A stretch of DNA of 64,000 nucleotides from Chromatiaceae bacterium (lineage in GTDB: Bacteria > Pseudomonadota > Gammaproteobacteria > Chromatiales > Chromatiaceae): the NCBI GenBank assembly GCA_024235315.1, contig JACKMP010000003.1, positions 186,001 to 250,000 of the forward strand, written 5' to 3'. The notes beneath the pieces were generated by a model that ran no database searches, was not told where the DNA came from, and saw only the letters and a program-made list of their open reading frames with translations. This document shows, piece by piece, positions 49,180-57,631 of this stretch (positions are counted from its first letter, which is position 1; every line of letters begins with the position of its first letter). The translations under genes and the position numbers were made by a program.

Positions 49180-51935
49180 AGGATCTGCTTGCACTGTTTG
49201 GCCTGACGGCCACGCCGGCGGCAGCGTCCGAGGCCGATGCTCCCCGCCGCCTCATCACACGCCGCCGGCTGGCACGCGATCAGTACACGCTGCCGCCATC
49301 GTTCACCGACCTGCTGCCATGGTGCGAGTACCTGCCCGACCACCAGGCCTTCCTGCTCGAGGACGGGCGCAGCGTGGGTATCGTACTGGAGATCACGCCG
49401 GTCGGTTGCGAAGCGCGCCCGCCGAGCTTCATGGGCGAGCTGCACCAGGGGCTGCTGGGCATGCTCTCCAACGTGCTCGAGATCGACCCCTCACCGTGGG
49501 TCGTGCAGGTCTATGTGCAGGACGAGACGGATCTGCGCACGACCAGTGCAGCGCTGCGTGACTATGTCCGCGCCGATCTGCGCGACAGCACGCTGACCCG
49601 GCACTGGCTCGCGGTGATGGACGCACATCTTTCCGCAACTTCGCGCCCCGGTGGTGTGTTCCACGACAGCGTCGTAACCAACTGGCGATGGGGCGGCAAG
49701 CTGCGCCGCACACGCCTTGTGGTCTACCGGCGCTTCCGGCGCGAGGAACAACCCTTGCGTGATTCGCTGGAGCAGCTGCGTGACCAGGTCGGACGCCTGC
49801 GGGCCTCGCTCGATGCCGCCGGCGTATCGTCACGCGTGGCCGATGGCGCGCATGTCTACGACTGGCTGCTGCAGTGGTTCAACCCGCGGCCGGGGATCTG
49901 CGACGGCTACAGCACGCGCCTCGCCGACATCGCACCCTACCCCGGCGACCGGGACCTGCCGTTCGGACGCGACTTCGCCGAGCTGCTGACGCTCTCGGTA
50001 CCGCAGTCCGACACCGAGGCAAACCTGTGGCGTCTCGACGGCATGCCGCACACCCTCGTGTCGGTACAGGGGCTGCGCCGTGCACCCGAGATCGGCGCCC
50101 TGACCGCCGAGCGGTCGGTCGGCAACCAAGTGTACGCGGTGTTCGACCGCCTGCCGGCAGGCACCGTGATGGCGATGACGCTGGTGTGCCGACCACAGGA
50201 CCTGTTGCGCGCGCACGTCGCCAACGTCAAACGCGCCTCGGTCGGTGACGGCGCCGAGGCGGTGCTCGCGCACGAGAACGCCTCGCAGGTCGAGCTACAG
50301 ATGGCCCGCGGCGATCGCCTGGTGCCGACCTACCTGAGCTTCTACGTGCGTGCCGAGGACGAGACGGCGCTGCGTCGCCAGGTCAACCATGTCGAGAGCC
50401 TGCTACTGCAGAACGGCCTGCAGACCGTCGGGCGCGAGTCCGAGTTCCTCGCCTGTGATGCCTGGCTGCGCAACCTGCCGATGAACTACGACCCGGCGCT
50501 CGACCGCAGCCACCGGCGCTCGCGGCTGATGTTCGGGACCCACTTGACCAGCCTGCTGCCGGTGTACGGGCGTTCCCGCGGTACCGGTCACCCCGGGCAG
50601 CTGTTCTGGAATCGCGGTGGCGAGCCGCTGAGCTTCGATCCACTGCACAAAGACGACCGCAAGAAGAACGGTCACATGCTGATCGTCGGGCCCACCGGCG
50701 CCGGCAAATCCGCCACGCTGGTCTACCTGATCATGCAGGCGCTGGCCGTGTGGCGGCCACGCGTCTACCTGATCGAGGCCGGCAACAGCTTCGGCCTGAT
50801 GTGCGACTACCTGCGCAGCCATGCCCTGTCCGTGCACAGCGTGGCGATGCAGCCCAACGCCGACGTCAGCCTGCCGCCATTCGCCGGCGCCCTGTCGCTG
50901 CTGGAGACCGATCCGACGCTGGCCGCCGTCGACCTGGAGGCCGTCGACGCCGCCACGCCCGACGATGACGACCCGGCCGATGACCTCGAGGAAGGCCGCG
51001 ACCTGCTCGGCGAGATGGAGATCGCCGCACGGATCATGATCACCGGCGGCGATGCGCGCGAGGACGCCCGGATGTCGCGCGCGGATCGCCTGGTGATCCG
51101 CCGCGCGATCCTCGAGGCCGCCGGCCAGGTACGCGCCACCGGTCGTGACCAGGTACTGACCGAAGACGTAGCCACGGCGCTGCGCCGGGCCGGCCAGGAC
51201 GAATCCCTGGATCCACGCCGGCGCGAGCGCGCCGTGGACATGGGCGATGCCCTGTTGCTGTTCTGCTCCGGGGTCGCGGGGCACTTCTTCAACCGCGAGG
51301 GCAATCGCTGGCCGGACGTCGACGTGACCCACCTGGACATGGGCATCCTGCAACGCGAGGGCTACGAAGACCAGCTGACTGTGGCCTACATCGCGCTGAT
51401 GAATCACATCAACAGCGTGGTCGAGGCACGCCAGCACGACGCCCGCCCGACGCTGGTGATCACCGACGAGGGTCACATCATCACGACCAACCCGCTGCTC
51501 GCCCCGTACGTGATCAAGATCACCAAGATGTGGCGCAAGTTCGGGGCCTGGTACTGGATCGCGACCCAGAACCTCGACGACTTCCCGGACGCGAGCCGGC
51601 GCATGCTCTCGATGCTCGAGTGGTGGCTGTGCCTGGTCATGCCGAAGGACGAGGTCGAGCAGATCGCGCGCTTCCGCCAGCTGACCGACGAGCAACGCCA
51701 GATGCTGTTGTCCGCGCGCAAGGAGAGCGGCAAGTACACCGAGGGTGTCGTGCTCACCGACAACCTGGCCGCGCTGTTCCGCAACGTGCCACCGGCGCTG
51801 GCACTCGCACTGGCGCAGACCGAGAAGGACGAGAAGGCCGCGCGTGCCGAGATCATGCGCCGCGAGCGCTGCAGCGAGGTCGAGGCGGCCATGCACATCG
51901 CCGCCGAGATCGAAAGCCGACGGGCGGGTGGCTGA
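49176..51935 (+). CDS. traC: PFL_4706-family conjugative ATPase, VirB4/TraC-like (TIGR03744)
   Basis: A protein of 919 residues. N-terminal part TLPPSFTDLLPWCEYLPDHQ is family-specific. Walker A GPTGAGKS starts near residue 505, Walker B TLVITDEGHIIT near 764, and the C-terminal FGAWYWIATQNLDDFPDASR lies beyond. An acidic insert (ATPDDDDPADDLEEGRD) follows the Walker A domain. It energises pilus assembly and DNA transfer. Overlaps the upstream lipoprotein gene by 4 bp. Confidence 0.93.
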   Translation: MKDLLALFGLTATPAAASEADAPRRLITRRRLARDQYTLPPSFTDLLPWCEYLPDHQAFLLEDGRSVGIVLEITPVGCEARPPSFMGELHQGLLGMLSNVLEIDPSPWVVQVYVQDETDLRTTSAALRDYVRADLRDSTLTRHWLAVMDAHLSATSRPGGVFHDSVVTNWRWGGKLRRTRLVVYRRFRREEQPLRDSLEQLRDQVGRLRASLDAAGVSSRVADGAHVYDWLLQWFNPRPGICDGYSTRLADIAPYPGDRDLPFGRDFAELLTLSVPQSDTEANLWRLDGMPHTLVSVQGLRRAPEIGALTAERSVGNQVYAVFDRLPAGTVMAMTLVCRPQDLLRAHVANVKRASVGDGAEAVLAHENASQVELQMARGDRLVPTYLSFYVRAEDETALRRQVNHVESLLLQNGLQTVGRESEFLACDAWLRNLPMNYDPALDRSHRRSRLMFGTHLTSLLPVYGRSRGTGHPGQLFWNRGGEPLSFDPLHKDDRKKNGHMLIVGPTGAGKSATLVYLIMQALAVWRPRVYLIEAGNSFGLMCDYLRSHALSVHSVAMQPNADVSLPPFAGALSLLETDPTLAAVDLEAVDAATPDDDDPADDLEEGRDLLGEMEIAARIMITGGDAREDARMSRADRLVIRRAILEAAGQVRATGRDQVLTEDVATALRRAGQDESLDPRRRERAVDMGDALLLFCSGVAGHFFNREGNRWPDVDVTHLDMGILQREGYEDQLTVAYIALMNHINSVVEARQHDARPTLVITDEGHIITTNPLLAPYVIKITKMWRKFGAWYWIATQNLDDFPDASRRMLSMLEWWLCLVMPKDEVEQIARFRQLTDEQRQMLLSARKESGKYTEGVVLTDNLAALFRNVPPALALALAQTEKDEKAARAEIMRRERCSEVEAAMHIAAEIESRRAGG

Positions 51936-51936
51936 G

Positions 51937-52335
51937 ATGTACAGCGCCCTTCTTCTCGTCCTCCTGCTTGTAGCCAATGCAGCCTTCGCCGAGCCCCGCG
52001 TCGAGGTGTTCACGGACCGTGGCCATCCGGTTGCACATACGAAGGCCTTCGCCGACATGACCGTGTACCGGCTCGACGGCCTCGCGCTGGCACAGGATCA
52101 GCTCTCCGAAGGCCTGCCCAGCGATCCGGCGGAGGCCGCCACCGTCGCGGCACAGCGCCTGGATGCGCAGCCATCGCTCAACGAGCAGATGATGCAGGCC
52201 GGGCAAGGTCTCACGCTGGCCCACCTGCAATACCGCCTCGACCGCTACCCGGCAATCGTGTTCGACGGCGTGACGGTGATCTATGGCGTCACCGATCTCG
52301 CGATCGCGTATCGTCTGTATGAGGCGCACAAATGA
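51937..52335 (+). CDS. PFL_4709-family ICE protein (TIGR03757)
   Basis: A protein of 132 residues with a signal peptide (1-18). EPRVEVFTDRGHPVA near the start and YPAIVFDGVTVIYGVTDLAI at the end match the PFL_4709 family, which resembles TrbC/TraW-type periplasmic proteins. It starts 1 bp after the VirB4-like gene and overlaps the TraU-like gene by 4 bp. Confidence 0.87.
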   Translation: MYSALLLVLLLVANAAFAEPRVEVFTDRGHPVAHTKAFADMTVYRLDGLALAQDQLSEGLPSDPAEAATVAAQRLDAQPSLNEQMMQAGQGLTLAHLQYRLDRYPAIVFDGVTVIYGVTDLAIAYRLYEAHK

Positions 52336-53363
52336 CGACGCGCTGGACGATCATCCGCACCGGGCTCGTCGCGTTGTGTCTGACGCTGCTGGCCGCAATG
52401 CCCTGGCCGACGCCCAGCGTTGCGGCAACCACCAACACCGCGCAGATCCTGGCCAAGACCACGGCCGCACTGCCGCGGTGCCTACGCTGGCGCCTGACCG
52501 GCATCTGCCTGTGGCTACGATGCGGCATCCGCGGCTGCCGGGTCCGGGTCTCACCGCGTGTGTTCAACTACGCGCCCGATGCGGTCGTCACCACGCACAA
52601 CGAACCGGCCCTGCATCCCTGGGTCGAGGCACGACCCATCCTGGCCGCGGCCAACGCGGGCTTGGCCGGCCTGGTCGGTGGTTTCGCGGACGCCTCCGGA
52701 TCCGTTGAGGGACGGCGGGAACAGGGCAGCGCGGATCGCGGCCGCGATCACCAGACCTTCCGCGAGGCCGACCTGATCGGACACCCGTTCTCGGCCAGCG
52801 GCCTGTTGCTGGGTGCGGCCGGGCTAGTCTGCCCACCGCGCACGATCCCGCTGATGCCCTACTTCGTATCGACACTCGATGCGCTGGTCTGGCGCGAGAT
52901 CATACCGATCGAATCGCTCTACCCCGCCTCACTGATTCCGGGGCTGAAGGAGATCGGCAACTGGCCATTGAATACCTGGGGCAACGTGTTCCCGCGCACC
53001 GGCATGGCGCTGCAACAGGAAGAGCCCAAGGCGGGCGCGATCATCGCGCAACGCGCGGGCGAGATCACGACGCGCTCCGCCCAACCGCATGTCTATGTGC
53101 CGCTGTCCTGGGGCCAGCGGAGCTGGGGCATGCGGTACTGGAACCCATCTGCCCTCGAACCCAATGACGAGCGTACCGGCAGCTGGCAGATGCTCGAGCC
53201 GCGCACGGACACGAGTTGTGATGCGTTCGGCGAGAACGATTCGCTCAGCCTGACCAGCTGGTCCGATGGGCGCAAAGACCCGGGCGGTGACTACCAGTTC
53301 AACCTGTGGCGTCCCTACACCTGTTGTCGCCGGCGCGGCATCTTTCTCCGCGCGATACCCTGA
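52332..53363 (+). CDS. PFL_4710-family protein, TraU-like (TIGR03756)
   Basis: A protein of 343 residues with a signal peptide (about 1-31). The Cys-rich segment CLRWRLTGICLWLRCGIRGC and the later VYVPLSWGQRSWGMRYWNPS are TraU-type marks; about ten Cys suggest disulfides, fitting the nearby CPRC thioredoxin-like protein. Needed for pilus assembly and mating in related systems. Confidence 0.88.
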   Translation: MTTRWTIIRTGLVALCLTLLAAMPWPTPSVAATTNTAQILAKTTAALPRCLRWRLTGICLWLRCGIRGCRVRVSPRVFNYAPDAVVTTHNEPALHPWVEARPILAAANAGLAGLVGGFADASGSVEGRREQGSADRGRDHQTFREADLIGHPFSASGLLLGAAGLVCPPRTIPLMPYFVSTLDALVWREIIPIESLYPASLIPGLKEIGNWPLNTWGNVFPRTGMALQQEEPKAGAIIAQRAGEITTRSAQPHVYVPLSWGQRSWGMRYWNPSALEPNDERTGSWQMLEPRTDTSCDAFGENDSLSLTSWSDGRKDPGGDYQFNLWRPYTCCRRRGIFLRAIP

Positions 53364-53377
53364 CCATGGGAGCTGGC

Positions 53378-54730
53378 ATGCGTTCTGCTTCCCTTCACTT
53401 CCTCGCGCTGCTGGCCCTGTCCGGTATCGTCAGCGCCGGCGAGGTGCCGGTCCCGACCGAGGACCAGGCCTGGTACTACACCATCGGTGGCGCAGAGCCC
53501 GTGTCGATCGCGTTGAACCCGGCCGGGGCGCACCAGGTCCTCGATGCGCACGCGTCACTGACCGCCAGTTACAGCTGCGGCAACTTCGACATCGTCAGCT
53601 CGGTGACGAACTCGTTCTCCAACGCCGCGACCAGCCTGCAGAGCACGGTGATGGGCGCCGCACAGGGTGCGATAGCGGCGCTGCCCCTGTACGTCTTCCA
53701 ACGCGCCGCGCCCGGGCTGTACGAGCTGTTTCAGACCTATGCGGCGGACTTCAGCCTGAACTTCGGTGACGCGCTCAAGTCCTGCGAGCAGATGGAGCAG
53801 GAGATCCTCGCCGGCAAGGATCCGTACGAGGAGTGGATTCAGATGGCCAAGGCCGGCGACTGGCGGCGCCTGATGGGTACCACAACGGATGCTGTGGCCG
53901 CGAAGCAGTCGGTCGAGAGCAACGGTGGCGCAGCCGGCTACCCGTTTCCGAAGGTCAGCAGTGGCGGCGTCGTGATGGCCGGTGGCACTGGCGGTCCGCC
54001 AATCGAGCCGATCCGAGACATCACCGCCGCGGGCTGGAACACGACCCTTGGACGTCCGCCCGGCAGCAACGCCCCGTACACACCGCCGGTCATCGGGCCG
54101 GAGGTTCGCCTGGCGACCCTGTTCCCGACGCCGACGTCGGCCGCTGACTACGCGGTCGACGTCCTCGGTGACGCGGTGATCCGCACCTGCGACGGCTGTC
54201 CGAAACGCGGCATCCCCGGCAACGGCCTGAACGTGAAGTACGAGGCGCACCGCCAGGCCATTGCGACGGACCTCGTAACGCTGGTCCGCGGGGCCGGCGT
54301 ACCGGCCAACGCGGACCTGCAAGACGTTTCCGCGCCCGGCGTCGCCGTCTCGGCCAAGGTCATCCAGACCCTGCGGGAACTGCCGGCGGACGAGGCCGGT
54401 GTCTTCGCCGGGCGCCTGGCCTCCGAGGTCGCGATCGCACGCACCATCGAAGAGGCCTTCGCGATCCGCCGCCTGTTGATCAGCGGTAAGCGCGTGCCCG
54501 AGGTGATGAGCACCAAGCCGGCCATGGACGTCGCGGTGAGCGCCGTCAACGAACTGGAGCAGGAAATCGAGAGCTTCCTGTTCGAGCAGCGCGTCAGCAA
54601 GGAGATCGCGAGCAATACCGCCGCTGGCGTCGTCGCACGGCGCAACCAGCTGGATGCACAAAGCCAGCAGACGCTGCGCCAGGGACGCCCGGAACGGTCT
54701 CCCCTCGAGGAGGGAGGCCGCTTCCAGTGA
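53378..54730 (+). CDS. PFL_4711-family ICE protein (TIGR03755, TraH-like)
   Basis: A protein of 450 residues with a signal peptide (1-20). EDQAWYYTIGGAEPVSIALN, SCGNFDIVSSVTNSFSNAAT and LKSCEQMEQEILAGKDPYEE match PFL_4711. ATG 53378 has GGAG 5 nt upstream; ATG 53366 is possible. Periplasmic mating-system protein. Overlaps the next GTG start by 4 bp. Confidence 0.88.
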   Translation: MRSASLHFLALLALSGIVSAGEVPVPTEDQAWYYTIGGAEPVSIALNPAGAHQVLDAHASLTASYSCGNFDIVSSVTNSFSNAATSLQSTVMGAAQGAIAALPLYVFQRAAPGLYELFQTYAADFSLNFGDALKSCEQMEQEILAGKDPYEEWIQMAKAGDWRRLMGTTTDAVAAKQSVESNGGAAGYPFPKVSSGGVVMAGGTGGPPIEPIRDITAAGWNTTLGRPPGSNAPYTPPVIGPEVRLATLFPTPTSAADYAVDVLGDAVIRTCDGCPKRGIPGNGLNVKYEAHRQAIATDLVTLVRGAGVPANADLQDVSAPGVAVSAKVIQTLRELPADEAGVFAGRLASEVAIARTIEEAFAIRRLLISGKRVPEVMSTKPAMDVAVSAVNELEQEIESFLFEQRVSKEIASNTAAGVVARRNQLDAQSQQTLRQGRPERSPLEEGGRFQ

Positions 54731-55089
54731 GTTCCCAGCCAGACGATGCATTCGATGCACGTCGCGCACGCCGGAGGCTGCTGCGCCTGGGTGTGATCCT
54801 TTTCGGCGGCGTCGCCGCACTCGTCCTCGTGCTGATCGAGATCTACGGCTATACCGCCGTGCGCGACGGTTGGGACCGCATCGCGCCGGCCGTCACCGCG
54901 ATCAAGTGGGGCGGCATGGTCGTGCTGATCTGGCAATGGAAGCCCTTCATCCGCTGGGTCGCGCAGCGCCAACGCCTGAGTACCGGCTACCGCAACCACC
55001 TGATCGCAATGCGCGGGCGCATCGCCGTCGCACTCGTGGTCCTGGAGATCCTGTTCGGACAGAACCTGCTGACCCACCTGCTGAACTGA
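54727..55089 (+). CDS. Small membrane protein between PFL_4711 and TraG
   Basis: A protein of 120 residues from GTG 54727 (GTGA overlap with the upstream stop). Three hydrophobic segments (LGVILFGGVAALVLVLIEIY, IKWGGMVVLIWQW, IAVALVVLEILFGQNLL). Not recognised by name, but its translational coupling and membrane character make it a genuine part of the transfer operon. Confidence 0.7.
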   Translation: MSSQPDDAFDARRARRRLLRLGVILFGGVAALVLVLIEIYGYTAVRDGWDRIAPAVTAIKWGGMVVLIWQWKPFIRWVAQRQRLSTGYRNHLIAMRGRIAVALVVLEILFGQNLLTHLLN

Positions 55090-55101
55090 AGGCATTCATC
55101 C

Positions 55102-56712
55102 ATGGCAGTCGATTCCTACCTCGAGCTCTTCACCACACTGTTCGGCTGGCAGTGGTACGGCATCATCTGGGATGCGCTGACCGACACCGGGATCGTGTAC
55201 ATCCCGTTCGTGATGATCCTGCTAACACGCTGGAAGGACGCGGCCCGCGGCGGCAGCTATGGCAATGTCCACGATATCGCGTTGCGCAGCATCGAGATCG
55301 AGTTCTATGTCGCGGTGTTCGTGGCCCTGATCGCCGGCCCACCGGCCGTGGGCCTCAGTGCCACGGCGATCAGCTACACGCCCTCGGCCACGCTGAACGA
55401 CCCGGCACCCGCGACCGCCACACCGGCGCTGCCGGATTCGAGCTACGGTTCGGCGGGCGCTTTCTCGGGCGCCCCGGCCAGCGTGAACATACCGGTGTGG
55501 TGGTACGCGGTTCTGAGCCTGACCAAGGGTATCAACCACGCCATCGTTACCGGCATGCCCGACTCGGTCGGCATCCGCGAGGTCCAGCAGCAGGCACAAC
55601 TCGCGACCGTCAGCGATCCGGTCGTGCGTGCAGAGGCCAGCCAGTTCTACAGCGACTGCTTCGTCCCGGCGCGCTCGAAGTACCTGCGCGACAAACCAAC
55701 CAGTGCCGCGATCACCGCCCTGCTCAACGAATACGGTGCCGACGATCCTGACTGGATGGGATCGCATGTGTATCGCTCGCTCTACTACCCCCACATGCGG
55801 TCTGCATCCCGGGTCACCGGATGGCCCTACAAGGCGTCACGAGACCTGGACTATGGCACCGCCGCGACCGGCGGCTGGGGTCAACCCACCTGCGCCGAAT
55901 GGTGGCTGGGTGACGGCACGACGACCGGGATCCGCGACAAGATCATTGCCCTGCCCGAGGCGAGCGACCTCAGCAACACGCTCGCGAGCGCCGCCACGCG
56001 ATTCTCGACCTTTCTCGGATCCTGGGGCAGTACCGCGGCCATCGCGGCGGAGAAACTCACCGATACCGCCGTGCGCAAGTCACTGAACAACTCGCGCGTC
56101 GAGGCCATGACCACCTTCCAGCCTGACGCCCTGGGTGCCTACAGCGGGCGTGAAGGCGTGCTGGGCAACCTGTACGGCGCCGCACAGGATGTGGCCGGGG
56201 CCGCCGGCGCAGGCGCGACCCACTTCAGCCTGGGCACCATGCTCACCGCGATCAAGCCGATGCTGCCGACGATCCAGGCCGTGACGCTGATGGCGGTCTA
56301 TGCCCTGCTCCCGATCATCGTCGTGATCTCGGGCTACTCGCTGTCGATGCTAGCGGTCGGCGCCATCGGCATCTTCACCATCAACTTCTGGACCGTGCTG
56401 TGGAAGTTTGCTCAATGGGTCGACGAGAACCTGACCGTCGCCATGCATCCCGGTAGCCTGGACGGCCTGATGAGCTGGGCCGCATCACCGGGTGGAATCG
56501 CCGGCGCGACCAGCAAGGCGCTGATGCTCGATACCATGCTGGCGATGTTCATGATCGGGATGCCGGTGCTGTGGACGATGATGATGGGGTGGATAGGCAT
56601 CAAAGTCGGTGCCGGAATGCGAGACGTGCTGTCGGACGGCTCTGCGGCGGCGAAGAGAAGCGGGGAGACCGGATCGAAAGTGGCGACCAAGGTAACCACC
56701 AAAGGCCGGTAG
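55102..56712 (+). CDS. traG: TraG N-terminal domain conjugal transfer protein
   Basis: A protein of 536 residues. TraG-N marks: DSYLELFTTLFGWQWYGIIW, GIVYIPFVMILLTRWKDAAR and the RSIEIEFYVAVFVALIAGPP helix. A periplasmic middle (FYSDCFVPARSKYLRDKPTS) is followed by four C-terminal helices. Roles in pilus assembly and mating-pair stabilisation. It is the last gene of the plus-strand transfer operon. Confidence 0.9.
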   Translation: MAVDSYLELFTTLFGWQWYGIIWDALTDTGIVYIPFVMILLTRWKDAARGGSYGNVHDIALRSIEIEFYVAVFVALIAGPPAVGLSATAISYTPSATLNDPAPATATPALPDSSYGSAGAFSGAPASVNIPVWWYAVLSLTKGINHAIVTGMPDSVGIREVQQQAQLATVSDPVVRAEASQFYSDCFVPARSKYLRDKPTSAAITALLNEYGADDPDWMGSHVYRSLYYPHMRSASRVTGWPYKASRDLDYGTAATGGWGQPTCAEWWLGDGTTTGIRDKIIALPEASDLSNTLASAATRFSTFLGSWGSTAAIAAEKLTDTAVRKSLNNSRVEAMTTFQPDALGAYSGREGVLGNLYGAAQDVAGAAGAGATHFSLGTMLTAIKPMLPTIQAVTLMAVYALLPIIVVISGYSLSMLAVGAIGIFTINFWTVLWKFAQWVDENLTVAMHPGSLDGLMSWAASPGGIAGATSKALMLDTMLAMFMIGMPVLWTMMMGWIGIKVGAGMRDVLSDGSAAAKRSGETGSKVATKVTTKGR

Positions 56713-56717
56713 ACAGG

Positions 56718-57122
56718 CTACGACCTCGGTACCCGCCCTCTTCCGGCTGACCACTCTGAGTCATAGTCCCAGATGGGGTCCGTTCGCTCGTCCTCCGACG
56801 AATCAGCGGAGCCATAGCGCAACCCGAGCCAGACCGCGCCGGCAAGGAAAGCCGCTTGAAATGCCCAGAACACTGACAACAGCAGATACGGCATCACCAA
56901 ACCGGCCAGAACAGCCCACACCAGACCGAGTCGCAGGGGATACCTGCGACAGGCGATTACCGCCCGGCCCAGAAATGGGATACGCCCGAGACGGTTCAGT
57001 AAGCGGTGCACGAAACGCACAAGACCGACGGGCAGCCAACGCAGCCGGACTAGTACCGTCCAGGCAACGATCAGGGCATATACAGCAACAGCCGAGTAAA
57101 AGCCGATTTCAAGTTGGTCCAT
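56718..57122 (-). CDS. Hypothetical membrane protein convergent to traG
   Basis: A protein of 134 residues with two or three hydrophobic helices (SAVAVYALIVAWTVLVRL, LGLVWAVLAGLVMPYLLL, FWAFQAAFLAGAVWLGLR) and an acidic C-terminal tail (SSEDERTDPIWDYDSEW). It ends 6 bp from the traG stop on the other strand. I do not recognise it; such small membrane genes are often found after TraG in SPI-7-like ICEs. Confidence 0.6.
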   Translation of the reverse strand: MDQLEIGFYSAVAVYALIVAWTVLVRLRWLPVGLVRFVHRLLNRLGRIPFLGRAVIACRRYPLRLGLVWAVLAGLVMPYLLLSVFWAFQAAFLAGAVWLGLRYGSADSSEDERTDPIWDYDSEWSAGRGRVPRS

Positions 57123-57631
57123 TTCAGAATCCTTTCAATAATCCTTTTTAAACGCCAGCCCTTGGCCGCGCAACTTACGCGCCTACCTCGCACCGTAGTC
57201 CGGCACGAGCCCGAGCCGTTAAGAACGCCCTTGTCAATCATCAACCGAAACTCCATTTCCCGCCTAGCCATTCGCAGAGACTGTTTGGGAGCCCGAATGT
57301 TACCGGCCGCAATATAACGCACTGACGCTGATCAAAGGGTGAAAAAGCCCTGAAGAGAACGGATACACCAAGGGGAATGGCCCAACCCAGAAAGGGCTTG
57401 CCGCGCTTCGCGTACCGCGCAGCAAAGGGAGTAGAACCTCGATAAGCCCGGCAGCGTGTCCAGCCAGTGGCGAAACAAGTCACCCTATGGTTTCGTGCCA
57501 GGCATTCGGGGCTTCGTTGATTCTGAAAGGTTTTGGTGGCCTCTACATCCGAACCTTGCCGGCTCCGATGCCTCCAATGGCTAGATTTCTATCGCGCATC
57601 CACCGCTCATAGATTGTTCAGAGCCAACGAC
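57123..57631. other. Intergenic region before the defence genes, no gene supported
   Basis: About 500 bp. Several frames of 60-80 codons run through it, none with a recognisable product or a clear ribosome site. Base composition is more mixed and AT-richer than the transfer operon, marking the transition to the lower-GC Hachiman genes. No clear terminator or repeat seen. Confidence 0.45.

Noticed and set aside
50403..52058. 551-codon minus-strand frame
   Set aside because: Antisense shadow of the VirB4-like ATPase gene.
57241..57483. 80-codon minus-strand frame before hamB
   Set aside because: No ribosome site or recognisable motif; Cys/Arg-rich composition typical of chance frames.
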